Shown here piece by piece: positions 7,903-16,489 of a stretch of 64,000 nucleotides of DNA. Source of the DNA: Streptomyces sp. NBC_01716 (GTDB lineage Bacteria > Actinomycetota > Actinomycetes > Streptomycetales > Streptomycetaceae); assembly GCF_036248275.1 (NCBI RefSeq), contig NZ_CP109181.1:3162001-3226000 (forward strand), written 5' to 3'. Each line of letters starts with the position of its first letter. The first letter of the stretch is position 1. The position numbers and the translations under genes are program-made. The notes beneath the pieces were generated by a model. It did not search any database. It had not been told where the DNA came from and saw only the letters and a program-made list of their open reading frames with translations.

Positions 7903-9651
7903 GTGAGTACCCAACGAACCGCCTCCGCGCGTGTCGTCCTGCTCGCGGGCCCCTCCGGCTCCGGCAAGTCGTCGCTCGCCGCCCGCGCGGGCCTGCCCGT
8001 GCTCCGTCTCGACGACTTCTACAAGGAGGGCGACGATCCGACGCTGCCACTGGTCTCCGGCAGCGCGGACATCGACTGGGACTCGGCGCTGTCCTGGGAC
8101 GCGGACGCGGCGGTCGCCGCGATCCAGGAGCTGTGCCGTACGGGCCGTACGACCGTCCCGGTGTACTCGATCGCCACCAGCTCCCGCGTCGACACCGAGG
8201 AACTGGACACCGGCGGTGCGGGGCTGTTCGTCGCCGAGGGCATCTTCGCGGCCGATGTGGTGGCGCGCTGCCGGGAGTTGGGCGTCCTGGCCGACGCGCT
8301 GTGTCTGCGCGGGCGTCCCTCGACGACGTTCCGCCGCCGGCTGCTGCGGGATCTGCGCGAGGGCCGGAAGTCGGTGGCGTTCCTGCTGCGGCGGGGCTGG
8401 CGGCTGATGCGCGCGGAGCGCGGCATCGTCGCGCGCCAGACGGCGCTGGGGGCGTATCCCTGCGCGAAGGCGGAGGCGCTGACCCGGATCGCGGGCGCGG
8501 CGGCGGGCGGTGTCCGTCCCCGTACACCGAGGGACCACCCACCCACGCCCGCGCGCCCCGCGAACACCCGCCACTGGCCGTCCCGGCGCCGCGCACCTCC
8601 GCGCGGGCGGGTCCGAAGAACCCCTGAACACGGGAAGACCGCACAGGCCCCTGTCTGCCCGGCCGTGCTCGATCACCCCGTGCCCGCGCCTCGCCGCGCA
8701 CACCCCGGCGCGGGCGCCGCAAAAAGCCCCCGGACGCGCGAAGACCGGACAGGCCCCCCAGCCCGTCCGGTCCTGCTCGGTGCACCCCCGTGCCCCCGTG
8801 CCCTGCACCCGCCGTCTCCCCCGAGACGGCAGTCCCTCCCCCGGTCCCCCGTTCCCCCCGGTCCCGCTCCCCCGGTGTTACATCCCCCGCCGCCTTCAGG
8901 CCACCAGCTCGCCGAAGGACTCTTCCTCGTCACGTCCGAAGCTGAGGACCTCGTCCTCGCGCAGCCGGCGGAGCGACCGCCAGATGCTCGACTTCACCGT
9001 GCCGACACTGATGTCGAGGATCTCCGCGATCTCGGGATCGGTGCGGCCCTCGTAGTAGCGCAGCACCAGCATCGTGCGCTGCGTCTCGGGAAGGCGCGAG
9101 AGCGCCTGCCAGAGCACCGTGCGCAGCTCCGTGCCGCGCATCGCGTCGGTGTCGCCGACCGTCTCCGGCAGCTCCTCCGTCGGGTACTCGTTGAGCTTGC
9201 GCCTGCGCCACGCGCTGATGTGCAGGTTGGTCATCGTCCGGCGGAGATAGCCGCCGACGGCCGCCTTGTCGCTGATCCGGTCCCAGGCGCGGTAGGTGGA
9301 GAAGAGCGCGCTCTGGAGCAGGTCCTCGGCCTCGAAGCGGTCGCCGGTCAGGTGGTAGGCGGTCGCGTACAGAGAGGCCCGGCGCTCCTGGACGTAGGCG
9401 GTGAACGCCGTCTCGGCGTCCATGGCCTCCGTTCCCGCGGTGCGCTCCCCCGTGGCCTCTCCGTACGCTTGGCCCTCGTTCCCCCGTCCCTCGGCGTCGT
9501 CCGCCGTGGACTTGTGCGCCGCGTCGACCACCGCGATGTACGGCGGCCGGTGCTGGCGCCCGGCGCCGCGAACGCACCCCCGCCCGTTCACGGCGCCGGA
9601 CTTCTCGGTGCTCCGTGCGACGTCGTGGAGACGCGTGATAACTGCGCTTGA
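7903..9651 (+). CDS. Uridine kinase-like protein with missing native stop
   Basis: The first ~205 codons are a uridine-kinase-type P-loop NTPase: GPSGSGKSS (Walker A), RLDDFYKEGDDPTLP, AEGIFAADVV, then RRRLLRDLREGRKSV. GTG 7903 is chosen; earlier in-frame starts exist. Homologues end near 210-220 residues, but here the frame has no stop after about 8515. It runs on as Pro/Arg-rich sequence through a tandem duplication and then antisense to sigQ up to 9651. The other frames stop at 8627 or 9055. A frameshift or a lost stop near 8510-8620 is the simplest reading. The kinase would phosphorylate uridine/cytidine. Confidence 0.6.
   Translation: MSTQRTASARVVLLAGPSGSGKSSLAARAGLPVLRLDDFYKEGDDPTLPLVSGSADIDWDSALSWDADAAVAAIQELCRTGRTTVPVYSIATSSRVDTEELDTGGAGLFVAEGIFAADVVARCRELGVLADALCLRGRPSTTFRRRLLRDLREGRKSVAFLLRRGWRLMRAERGIVARQTALGAYPCAKAEALTRIAGAAAGGVRPRTPRDHPPTPARPANTRHWPSRRRAPPRGRVRRTPEHGKTAQAPVCPAVLDHPVPAPRRAHPGAGAAKSPRTREDRTGPPARPVLLGAPPCPRALHPPSPPRRQSLPRSPVPPGPAPPVLHPPPPSGHQLAEGLFLVTSEAEDLVLAQPAERPPDARLHRADTDVEDLRDLGIGAALVVAQHQHRALRLGKARERLPEHRAQLRAAHRVGVADRLRQLLRRVLVELAPAPRADVQVGHRPAEIAADGRLVADPVPGAVGGEERALEQVLGLEAVAGQVVGGRVQRGPALLDVGGERRLGVHGLRSRGALPRGLSVRLALVPPSLGVVRRGLVRRVDHRDVRRPVLAPGAANAPPPVHGAGLLGAPCDVVETRDNCA
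8600..8811. repeat. Two imperfect ~105-bp tandem copies
   Basis: 8600-8705 and 8706-8811 are diverged copies: GAAGACCGCACAGGCCCC (8634) against GAAGACCGGACAGGCCCC (8740), with matching GCGCGGGCG starts and later CGTGCCC blocks. They fill the space between the kinase domain end and the sigQ stop, in the region where the kinase stop codon is missing. Confidence 0.6.
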
Positions 9652-9675
9652 GGCCGTGCTGTGCAGTGAGTTCAT
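8896..9675 (-). CDS. sigQ: ECF-type RNA polymerase sigma factor SigQ
   Basis: 259 residues. Sigma region 2 lies around residues 95-160 (ATAYHLTGDRFEAEDLLQSA, then RTMTNLHISAWRRR). Region 4 lies around 185-240 (LPETQRTMLVLRYYEGRTDPEIAEI, then GTVKSSIWRSLRRLRE). The N-terminal ~85 residues are a low-complexity extension. It is divergent from afsQ1, as in S. coelicolor, where SigQ is known to be controlled by AfsQ1. The ATG at 9675 faces an AfsQ1-type site at 9761-9776. Confidence 0.88.
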   Translation of the reverse strand: MNSLHSTASSAVITRLHDVARSTEKSGAVNGRGCVRGAGRQHRPPYIAVVDAAHKSTADDAEGRGNEGQAYGEATGERTAGTEAMDAETAFTAYVQERRASLYATAYHLTGDRFEAEDLLQSALFSTYRAWDRISDKAAVGGYLRRTMTNLHISAWRRRKLNEYPTEELPETVGDTDAMRGTELRTVLWQALSRLPETQRTMLVLRYYEGRTDPEIAEILDISVGTVKSSIWRSLRRLREDEVLSFGRDEEESFGELVA

Positions 9676-9760
9676 CTCGCGCCCCCCGTCGGCTGGAGTC
9701 TGTTGCTTTCCGTCTGCCCAAGAGATTGCCGGGCCAGTTTCATGGGCCTGTCCGCCGACT

Positions 9761-9776
9761 GTCACAGGCCTGTCAC
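9761..9776. promoter_or_regulatory. AfsQ1-type binding site
   Basis: GTCAC-AGGCCT-GTCAC matches the GTnAC-n6-GTnAC consensus described for AfsQ1. It lies between the divergent sigQ and afsQ1 starts, 86 bases from the former and 93 from the latter, so one site could serve both. Confidence 0.75.
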
Positions 9777-9868
9777 AGGGGTTCTGGATCTTGGCGGGAG
9801 ATGTGGCGGAACTGTGGGAGCGCTCCGACTGTCGAACTGTGGTCCCCCCATGGGCCAGAATGACCCCT

Positions 9869-10546
9869 GTGCCTTTCCTGTTGCTGATCGAGGACGACGA
9901 CGCCATCCGCACGGCCCTCGAACTCTCGTTGTCACGCCAGGGCCACCGAGTGGCCACTGCGGCGACGGGAGAGGACGGCCTGAATCTGCTGCGAGAACAG
10001 CGGCCAGACCTGATCGTTCTGGATGTGATGCTGCCCGGTATCGACGGTTTCGAGGTGTGCCGTCGGATCAGGCGGACCGACCAGTTGCCGATCATCCTGC
10101 TGACAGCGCGCAGCGACGACATCGATGTGGTCGTCGGGCTCGAATCCGGCGCGGACGACTATGTGGTCAAGCCCGTGCAGGGCCGGGTGCTCGACGCCCG
10201 TATCCGTGCCGTACTGCGGCGCGGGGAACGGGAGTCGACCGATTCGGCGACCTTCGGGAGCCTGGTCATCGACCGTTCCGCGATGACCGTCACGAAGAAC
10301 GGTGACGATCTCCAGCTCACGCCGACCGAGCTGCGGCTGCTTCTGGAGCTGAGCCGGCGACCCGGCCAGGCGCTGTCCCGGCAGCAGTTGCTGCGACTGG
10401 TGTGGGAGCACGACTATCTCGGCGACTCACGGCTGGTCGACGCCTGTGTGCAGCGGCTTCGCGCGAAGGTCGAGGACATCCCCTCGTCGCCGACGCTGAT
10501 CCGTACGGTACGAGGCGTGGGCTACCGGCTGGACGCGCCTTCGTGA
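9869..10546 (+). CDS. afsQ1: Two-component response regulator AfsQ1
   Basis: 225 residues, OmpR/PhoB type. The receiver has the acidic pocket EDDD near residue 10, phospho-acceptor Asp52 (LIVLDVMLPG), and Lys in VVKPVQGR. The DNA-binding winged helix lies at about 125-222 (LTPTELRLLLELSRRPG, then RTVRGVGYRL). GTG 9869 gives the same length and MP(x)LLLIEDDD start that I recall for S. coelicolor AfsQ1. AfsQ1 is known as a pleiotropic regulator of antibiotic production and nitrogen-linked growth. The stop overlaps afsQ2 (GTGA). Confidence 0.93.
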   Translation: MPFLLLIEDDDAIRTALELSLSRQGHRVATAATGEDGLNLLREQRPDLIVLDVMLPGIDGFEVCRRIRRTDQLPIILLTARSDDIDVVVGLESGADDYVVKPVQGRVLDARIRAVLRRGERESTDSATFGSLVIDRSAMTVTKNGDDLQLTPTELRLLLELSRRPGQALSRQQLLRLVWEHDYLGDSRLVDACVQRLRAKVEDIPSSPTLIRTVRGVGYRLDAPS

Positions 10547-12195
10547 GCAGCCAGGAACCCACACCGGCCAGATCCACGAACAGCCCCGACGGACCGGACA
10601 GTCCAGACATAGCGGACGGATCCCAGGAGGATGCCGGGGACGCGGCGGCCGGGCGGCGTACGCGCAAGAGGGCGTTTCTCGCCGGGCTGCGCTGGACGAG
10701 TCTGCGGCTGAGGCTGGTCGTCGTCTTCGGGGCGGTCGCGCTGACCGCCGCCGTCTCGGCGTCCGGGATCGCGTACTGGCTCAACCGCGAGTCGGTGCTC
10801 TCCCGTACGCAGACGTCCGCGCTCAAGGACTTCAAGCAGGAGATGCGGGACAAGGCGGCGCAGCTGCCGCTGCGGCCGACCCAGCCCGAACTGGAATACA
10901 CGGCGCAGCAGATGGCCAGGGGCAGCGCCGGGTTCAGTGTGCTGCTGATCGGTGAGCGCGCCGAGGGCAAGCCGGTCGTCGGGGTCTCCGACCAGGACGC
11001 GTTCACGCTGGACGACGTGCCGAAGTCGTTGCAGACCGCGGTCAACGACCGGCAGAAGGTGACATCGGGCAACACGTCGCCGTACCACATCTTCTGGCAG
11101 CGCACCCAGCGCGGACAGACGCCGTATCTGGTCGGCGGCACCCGGATCGTCGGGGGCGGGCCGACCGGTTACGTCTTCCTCTCCCTCGAACAGGAGCGGG
11201 AGGATCTCAACGCGCTTGCGTGGTCGCTGGCGATCGCGACGGGCCTGGCTCTCGTCGGGTCCGCGCTGCTCGCGCAGGCGGCGGCCACCACCGTACTGAA
11301 GCCGGTGCAGCGGCTCGGTCACGCCGCGCGGCAGCTCGGCGAGGGCAAGTTCGACACCCGGCTGCGGGTGTCGGGGACGGACGAACTGGCCGATCTGTCA
11401 CGGACGTTCAACAACGCCGCCGCCTCCCTCCAGAAGAAGATCGACGACATGAGCGCGCGCGAGGAGTCGAGCCGGCGCTTCGTCGCCGACATGTCGCACG
11501 AGCTGCGCACCCCGCTGACCGCGCTGACGGCGGTGACCGAGGTGCTGGAGGACGAGGCGGACACGCTCGACCCGATGATCGCGCCCGCTGTGACGCTGGT
11601 GGTGAGCGAGACCCGCAGGCTCAACGACCTCGTGGAGAACCTGATGGAGGTGACCCGCTTCGACGCGGGCACCGCCCGGCTCGTCCTCGACGACGTCGAC
11701 GTCGCCGACCAGGTCACCGCCTGTATCGACGCGCGGGCCTGGCTGGACGCGGTGGAGCTGGACGCCGAGCGCGGGATGATGGCCCGCCTCGATCCGCGCC
11801 GGCTCGATGTGATCCTGGCGAATCTGATCGGCAACGCGCTCAAGCACGGCGGTTCGCCGGTGCGGGTCTCGGTGCGCGCGGTCGGCCGGGAGCTGGTCAT
11901 CGAGGTACGGGACAACGGCCCCGGCATTCCGGAGGACGTACTGCCGCACGTCTTCGACCGCTTCTACAAGGCGAGCGCGTCCCGGCCGAGGTCCGAGGGC
12001 AGCGGTCTGGGGCTGTCCATCGCGATGGAGAACGCGCACATCCACGGAGGCGACATCACCGCGGCCAACGCGCCCGACGGCGGGGCGGTGTTCGTCCTGC
12101 GGCTGCCGCTCGACGACTCGGAGGACGCCGGCGACGAGGACGAGCGCGGGCACGGGCACGGGAGCGCGCGGGGAGAGGGGGGCGAGGAGCAGTGA
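10543..12195 (+). CDS. afsQ2: Sensor histidine kinase AfsQ2
   Basis: 550 residues, membrane-bound partner of AfsQ1. A charged ~50-residue N-terminus is followed by span 1 (56-80), an extracellular sensor of ~140 residues, span 2 (about 224-250) and a HAMP linker. The dimerisation helix has His319 in MSHELRTPLTAL, and the ATPase domain has N box NLIGNALKHGG, G1 DNGPGIP, F box HVFDRFYK and G2 GSGLGLSI. The C-terminus is acidic (DSEDAGDEDERG). GTG 10543 overlaps the afsQ1 stop and the gene's own stop overlaps the lipoprotein gene, so the three are one operon. Confidence 0.93.
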   Translation: MSSQEPTPARSTNSPDGPDSPDIADGSQEDAGDAAAGRRTRKRAFLAGLRWTSLRLRLVVVFGAVALTAAVSASGIAYWLNRESVLSRTQTSALKDFKQEMRDKAAQLPLRPTQPELEYTAQQMARGSAGFSVLLIGERAEGKPVVGVSDQDAFTLDDVPKSLQTAVNDRQKVTSGNTSPYHIFWQRTQRGQTPYLVGGTRIVGGGPTGYVFLSLEQEREDLNALAWSLAIATGLALVGSALLAQAAATTVLKPVQRLGHAARQLGEGKFDTRLRVSGTDELADLSRTFNNAAASLQKKIDDMSAREESSRRFVADMSHELRTPLTALTAVTEVLEDEADTLDPMIAPAVTLVVSETRRLNDLVENLMEVTRFDAGTARLVLDDVDVADQVTACIDARAWLDAVELDAERGMMARLDPRRLDVILANLIGNALKHGGSPVRVSVRAVGRELVIEVRDNGPGIPEDVLPHVFDRFYKASASRPRSEGSGLGLSIAMENAHIHGGDITAANAPDGGAVFVLRLPLDDSEDAGDEDERGHGHGSARGEGGEEQ

Positions 12196-12812
12196 GGTCG
12201 AGAACACCGGCCGGCCGGCCGGTCGCCGTACTCGCGGGAGCGCTCGCGCTGGCGGGCGCCGTGGGCGGCTGCGGCATCAGGACGACCACGGTGCCGGTGG
12301 ACGCGGGCGCCGCGCCCTCACGGGTGCCCTGCGAGGTCTCCGAGGGCAATCTGACCACCCAGGCGCAGCCGGGCGCCGCGGTCAGGGTCTATCTGGTGTG
12401 CGGGTCGGAGCTGGTGCCGGTGGAGCGCGCCGCGGCGATCCCGGCCGACAAGTCGCGCAGTGACCGTTTGCAGGTGGCCCAGGCGCTGGTGGACGAGTTG
12501 GAGGAGCGGCCGTCGTCCACGGAGCAGGAGGCGGGCTTCACGACGTACGTACGCGGGCCGCTGGCCGTCTCCGAGGCCCGCGCGGGCGATCCGCTCGGCA
12601 CGCTGCGCCTCAGCCGTCAGCCGGAGGACCTGCCGACGGCCGCGCTGGCGCAGCTCGTGTGCACGCTCATCGAGGGCACGGCGACGGACGGCTCGGTGGT
12701 GCTGGGCGGGCCGGGGGCGTACGAGGCGCGCGGGTACCGGTGCGACGACGACACCAAGCGGCGGCCCGACGTGACCGTGCCGACGACGGGGCCGCTTCCG
12801 TCCGCTTCCTGA
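12192..12812 (+). CDS. Lipoprotein of the afsQ operon
   Basis: 206 residues. The basic n-region (RSRTPAGRP), a hydrophobic stretch and the lipobox AVGGC give a lipidated Cys near residue 21, so the protein sits on the outer face of the membrane. Two further Cys pairs (PCEVSEG, LVCGSEL; then QLVCTLIE, RGYRCDDD) could form disulfides. GTG 12192 overlaps the afsQ2 stop by 4 bases. Operon membership makes an accessory or sensing role for the AfsQ2 extracellular domain possible, which is inference. Confidence 0.85.
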   Translation: MRSRTPAGRPVAVLAGALALAGAVGGCGIRTTTVPVDAGAAPSRVPCEVSEGNLTTQAQPGAAVRVYLVCGSELVPVERAAAIPADKSRSDRLQVAQALVDELEERPSSTEQEAGFTTYVRGPLAVSEARAGDPLGTLRLSRQPEDLPTAALAQLVCTLIEGTATDGSVVLGGPGAYEARGYRCDDDTKRRPDVTVPTTGPLPSAS

Positions 12813-12948
12813 GGAGGCGGGCGCGGCGGGGGGTGCGGCTCCGGGCAGAGGGAGCAGGGCGGGGCCTTCCGGGTGACACCCGTCTCACGTGGCCCTCCTT
12901 TTGGAACTCGCCGGAACCGATTCCGGCGGTGGCCGCGTCTTGTGGTTC

Positions 12949-13539
12949 GTGCAGCGCCAAGGTCAGAGCGGCAGTGCCGCTTTCCGCTTCCGCGTGGCGG
13001 GGGTCATCCTCCTCCTCGCGCATCTGCTGCTCGTCGCGTGGCTGACGTTGCGCCCACTGGACGTGGTGTGGGTGACCGCGGCGAACCTGGAGCCGCTCGC
13101 GGGCATCAAAGCCGATCTCGCGCTCGGGGCGCCGCAGGCGGTCCGGCGGATCGGCGAGGGGCTTCTGCTGCTGGCCCCTCTCGGGGTTCTCCTCCCCATG
13201 GTGGACGGGAAGCTGTCCGTCTCGCCGCTGGCGTCGCTGGCCCGCACGGTGGCCGCCGGGGCGTTCGTCTCGCTGGGGATCGAACTGCTCCAGACCGGCA
13301 TCCCCGGGCAGGTCGTCGACGTGGACTCGCTGCTGCTCAACACGGTCGGGGTGGGGCTCGCGCATCTGCTGGTCGTCCCCGCCGGACGGGCGAGGCTGCG
13401 GCGCGTACGGGGCCGTGGGCGCCGGCCGGCACCGGCCAGGGCTCCGAAGGAGGCGGCCCTACTACCCGAGGGTGACCCGGTGGATGGGGCTCCTCAGGGG
13501 ACGCCCCCGACGATTACCAGGGTCGGCATCGCCCCGTAG
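12949..13539 (+). CDS. VanZ-family membrane protein
   Basis: 196 residues. About four hydrophobic spans, with the VanZ-like signature TLRPLD after span 1, ERIGEGLLLLAPLGVLLPM-like second span (RIGEGLLLLAPLGVLLP) and ELLQTGIPGQVVDVDSLLLN, where the Asp-x-Asp and Asn are typical. The C-terminal ~45 residues are a basic/proline tail. GTG 12949 (VQRQGQSG) puts the first membrane span close to the N-terminus; a GTG at 12889 would add 20 residues. VanZ relatives are linked to glycopeptide or teicoplanin tolerance in other bacteria; the role here is unknown. Confidence 0.78.
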   Translation: MQRQGQSGSAAFRFRVAGVILLLAHLLLVAWLTLRPLDVVWVTAANLEPLAGIKADLALGAPQAVRRIGEGLLLLAPLGVLLPMVDGKLSVSPLASLARTVAAGAFVSLGIELLQTGIPGQVVDVDSLLLNTVGVGLAHLLVVPAGRARLRRVRGRGRRPAPARAPKEAALLPEGDPVDGAPQGTPPTITRVGIAP

Positions 13540-13629
13540 AGCGACGCTTCGTCCGGTGCTCCCCGGCGACCATTGAGTCAGCGGGAGCACATCTGGAGGC
13601 TCCCCCACGGACTCGCGAAGGAGCCCATC

Positions 13630-13833
13630 ATGTCTGCGATTGCCCGCCCCCGTGAGGGTCGCATGATCGGTGGAGTGTGCGCGGCGCTGGCACGGCGCTT
13701 CGGCACCTCCGCGAACACCATGCGTGTGATCTTCCTGGCCTCGTGTCTGCTGCCCGGCCCGCAGTTCCTGCTCTACCTGGCGCTGTGGGCGTTCCTGCCG
13801 AGCCAGAAGACCGCGGCGGACACCGCCTGGTAG
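13630..13833 (+). CDS. PspC-domain small membrane protein
   Basis: 67 residues, essentially one PspC domain: RPREGRMIGGVCAALARRFG, then a hydrophobic half FLASCLLPGPQFLLYLALWAFLP. ATG 13630 has AAGGAG 7 bases upstream. Family members respond to membrane or envelope stress; there is no PspA-type partner nearby. A 16-bp hairpin follows. Confidence 0.85.
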   Translation: MSAIARPREGRMIGGVCAALARRFGTSANTMRVIFLASCLLPGPQFLLYLALWAFLPSQKTAADTAW

Positions 13834-13854
13834 ATCCTTGGTTACGGATGTGAG

Positions 13855-13890
13855 GCGGGGCCCCACCCGGTGATCCGGGTGGGGCCCCGC
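13855..13890. terminator. Bidirectional hairpin
   Basis: Perfect 16-bp stem GCGGGGCCCCACCCGG with a TGAT loop, between the PspC gene and the convergent secreted-protein gene. Confidence 0.85.
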
Positions 13891-13914
13891 ACTCTCCGCG
13901 TACGGCCGGCTGTC

Positions 13915-14244
13915 CTAGCTGAGGGGCAGCGTGCCGAGCGGGAGACCGCCCAGCAGGCCCGTGAGGGGGTTGGCGGTGAGGGCGGAGAGCGCCATGGGGG
14001 CGGCCTGCTGGACCGTACCGAGGCCGCTGCCGACCCCGCTGCGGGCGGCTGTCAGGCCCTCGGTGGTGCCGTCGGGGAGACCGCTGGTGAGGGATTCCGT
14101 CGGCAGGTTCTTGGTGACGCTGTCCAGGGCGGACCCGGTGTCCGGGGCGGCGGGCGCGGCGGCGGATGCGTTACCGGCGGCGGTGGCGGCGAAGGCGGCA
14201 CCGAGAGCGGCGACGCCGAGTGTCTTGGCAGCGGACTGCTTCAT
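13915..14244 (-). CDS. Small secreted protein
   Basis: 109 residues. The signal peptide is MKQSAAKTLGVAALGAAFAAT and further, with likely cleavage after GNASA. The mature chain is small, hydrophobic-Ala/Gly/Leu-rich (LTANPLTGLLGGLPLGTLPLS) and free of Cys. Its composition and ending recall the secreted protein at 7358-7774. The layout resembles small streptomycete exported proteins of unknown role. Confidence 0.75.
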   Translation of the reverse strand: MKQSAAKTLGVAALGAAFAATAAGNASAAAPAAPDTGSALDSVTKNLPTESLTSGLPDGTTEGLTAARSGVGSGLGTVQQAAPMALSALTANPLTGLLGGLPLGTLPLS

Positions 14245-14382
14245 AGGAGATGTCGTCCCTTGGGGAATGGGGAATGTGAGCGGCTCCGCAAGTTAGCCAT
14301 CGCCGCGCACCGCCCGCAAACACCTCGAAGCGGGCCGGACTCCGTGTCCCGGCCCGCTTCTTCACGGCTCTTTTCTCCCCGC

Positions 14383-15528
14383 TCAGCCGAGAGAATCGCT
14401 GGTCGTGGCGGTTTGCGTGAACAGCCATTCAGATTTCAACTCGGCGTATCCGGGCTTGATCACGTCGTTGATCATGGCCAGTCTTTCATCGAAAGGAATG
14501 AATGCTGATTTCATCGCATTGACCGAGAACCACTGCATGTCGTCGAGCGTGTAGTCGAACGCCTCGACCAGCAGCTCGAATTCACGGCTCATGCTCGTGC
14601 CGCTCATGAGGCGGTTGTCGGTGTTCACGGTCGCCCGGAAATGCAGTTCGCGCAGCAGGCCGATGGGGTGCTCCGCGATCGAAGCGGCGGCGCCGGTCTG
14701 GAGGTTGGAGCTCGGGCAGAGCTCCAGCGGGATGCGCTTGTCGCGTACGTAGGAGGCGAGCCGCCCGAGCGTCACCGAGCCGTCGTCGGCGACCTCGATG
14801 TCGTCGATGATGCGCACGCCGTGGCCGAGCCTGTCGGCGCCGCACCATTGCAGGGCCTGCCAGATCGACGGGAGGCCGAACGCCTCGCCCGCGTGGATGG
14901 TGAAGTGGTTGTTCTCGCGCTTCAGGAACTCGAACGCGTCGAGGTGACGGGTGGGCGGGAAGCCCGCCTCCGCGCCCGCGATGTCGAAGCCGACGACGCC
15001 CGAGTCCCGGTAGCGGTTGGCCAGTTCGGCGATCTCCAGGGCGCGGGCCGCGTGCCGCATCGCGGTCAGCAGGGCGCCGACGCGGATACGGCGGCCGGCC
15101 TGGCGGGCCCGGCGCTCGCCTTCCTTGAAGCCCTCGTTGACGGCCTCCACGACCTCTTCGAGGCTGAGGCCGCCCTCCAGGTGCTGCTCGGGGGCGTACC
15201 GCACCTCCGCGTAGACGACGCCGTCCGACGCCAGGTCCTCGGCGCACTCGGCGGCGACCCGGACGAGGGCGTCGCGGGTCTGCATGACGGCGCAGGTGTG
15301 CGCGAACGTCTCCAGATACCGCTCCAGCGAGCCGGAGTCGGCCGCTTCCCGGAACCAGAGACCGAGCTTGTCGGGCTCCGTCTCGGGAAGGCCCTCGTAG
15401 CCCGCCTCACGGGCGAGTTCGACGATCGTGCCCGGACGCAGACCCCCGTCGAGATGGTCGTGGAGGAGCACCTTGGGGGCGCGGCGGATCTGGTCGGCCG
15501 TAAGCGGTCGGTAGGTCTGGCTCGTCAT
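14383..15528 (-). CDS. add: Adenosine deaminase
   Basis: 381 residues. Converts (deoxy)adenosine to (deoxy)inosine, feeding purine nucleoside phosphorylase. Zinc and catalytic groups are visible: HDHLDGGL near residue 20, [11 protein letters not shown] (catalytic Glu), LGHGVRI (His), SSNLQTG, and [14 protein letters not shown] (Asp). The ATG at 15528 lies 16 bases from an exact CTACGCGCGTAG palindrome, so the gene probably belongs to the same regulon as deoC and the importer. Confidence 0.94.
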   Translation of the reverse strand: MTSQTYRPLTADQIRRAPKVLLHDHLDGGLRPGTIVELAREAGYEGLPETEPDKLGLWFREAADSGSLERYLETFAHTCAVMQTRDALVRVAAECAEDLASDGVVYAEVRYAPEQHLEGGLSLEEVVEAVNEGFKEGERRARQAGRRIRVGALLTAMRHAARALEIAELANRYRDSGVVGFDIAGAEAGFPPTRHLDAFEFLKRENNHFTIHAGEAFGLPSIWQALQWCGADRLGHGVRIIDDIEVADDGSVTLGRLASYVRDKRIPLELCPSSNLQTGAAASIAEHPIGLLRELHFRATVNTDNRLMSGTSMSREFELLVEAFDYTLDDMQWFSVNAMKSAFIPFDERLAMINDVIKPGYAELKSEWLFTQTATTSDSLG

Positions 15529-15544
15529 CTTCGCAGCCTATCTC

Positions 15545-15556
15545 CTACGCGCGTAG
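15545..15556. promoter_or_regulatory. Palindrome CTACGCGCGTAG upstream of add
   Basis: An exact second copy of the deoC-upstream palindrome, 16 bases upstream of the add start. That is so close to the start codon that a bound protein would block transcription start or promoter clearance. The divergent alpha/beta-hydrolase gene begins 76 bases to the right. Confidence 0.6.
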
Positions 15557-15631
15557 AAGACCGGTTGCCGATACCCAACAGTGACCGTGCGTAGGGGCGA
15601 CGTACACCTCACCTTCTGAGACTGTTCTGCT

Positions 15632-16450
15632 ATGGGACAGCACGAGGTTCCCGGCCCCGGCGGGCGCGCGCCGGGCCGCGGCGCGCGGATGCGCGGGCGT
15701 CGTACGGAGTCACAGGCCCGGCTGGGGCGGGCGGTCTCCGCGCCGGCCTCGCCACGGGAGGTCGGCGGGGTGGTTCTCGTACTGCCGCCGGGCGAACTCA
15801 TATCCGCACGTGGGCCGTCCGCCGTCGCCTACGCGTCGATGCTGCCGCTGGCGCGGAGGCTGGCCCGCGCGGGCGCGCGCGAGGGCCTGCGGGTGCACAT
15901 GGTCCGCTACCGCTCGCGCGGCTGGAACGGCGCCGACGCGCAGCTCTCGGCGGACGCCGGGTGGGCCGCGGAGGAGGTCGTACGGCGCTACGGCGACGTA
16001 CCGGTCTGTCTCGCCGGGCACGGCATGGGCGGCCGGGCCGCGCTGCGGGCCGCCGGGCACCCGGCCGTCAGCTCGGTGCTCGCGATGGCGCCCTGGCTGC
16101 CGGACGCGACGGCGGGCGACGAGCCGGAGCCGGTGACCCAACTCGCGGGCAGGCAGGTGCTGATCGTGCACGGCACCGACGACGAGCGCAGCGACCCCGA
16201 GCTGTCCTTCCGGCTGGCGGAGCGGGCCAGGAAGGCCAACCGGCACACCTGCCGCTTCGAGGTCCACTCGGACGGCCACGCGCTTCGCCAGCATCACGGT
16301 GAAGTCCTGGCGCTGGCGGCGGACTTCGTCGTGGGGGCGCTGCTCACGCGGACGTACTCGCGGCCGGTCGCGGACGCGCTGGCCGCGCCGCCGCCGCTGG
16401 GGCTGCGGATGCCGCTCGCGGCGGGCTTCGGGCGGTCGCTGCGTCCGTAA
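15632..16450 (+). CDS. Alpha/beta-hydrolase-fold protein with nucleophile changed to Gly
   Basis: 272 residues. The N-terminal ~40 are basic/low complexity, then a hydrolase core: VVLVLPPGE, the elbow LAGHGMGGRAALRAAGH, the late acid in LIVHGTDDERSD and the His in HSDGHALRQHH. The elbow normally reads GHSMGG; here the serine is glycine, so classical ester hydrolysis is not expected. The frame is otherwise intact. A binding role, or an unusual nucleophile, is possible. It is divergent from add. Confidence 0.8.
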   Translation: MGQHEVPGPGGRAPGRGARMRGRRTESQARLGRAVSAPASPREVGGVVLVLPPGELISARGPSAVAYASMLPLARRLARAGAREGLRVHMVRYRSRGWNGADAQLSADAGWAAEEVVRRYGDVPVCLAGHGMGGRAALRAAGHPAVSSVLAMAPWLPDATAGDEPEPVTQLAGRQVLIVHGTDDERSDPELSFRLAERARKANRHTCRFEVHSDGHALRQHHGEVLALAADFVVGALLTRTYSRPVADALAAPPPLGLRMPLAAGFGRSLRP

Positions 16451-16489
16451 GGGCGTAAGGGCGTAAGGACCGTACTGGCCGAACTGGCG

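Noticed and set aside
16444..16470. GGGCGTAAGGGCGTAAGG short repeat
   Set aside because: Two to three 9-base units at a gene end, likely slippage only.
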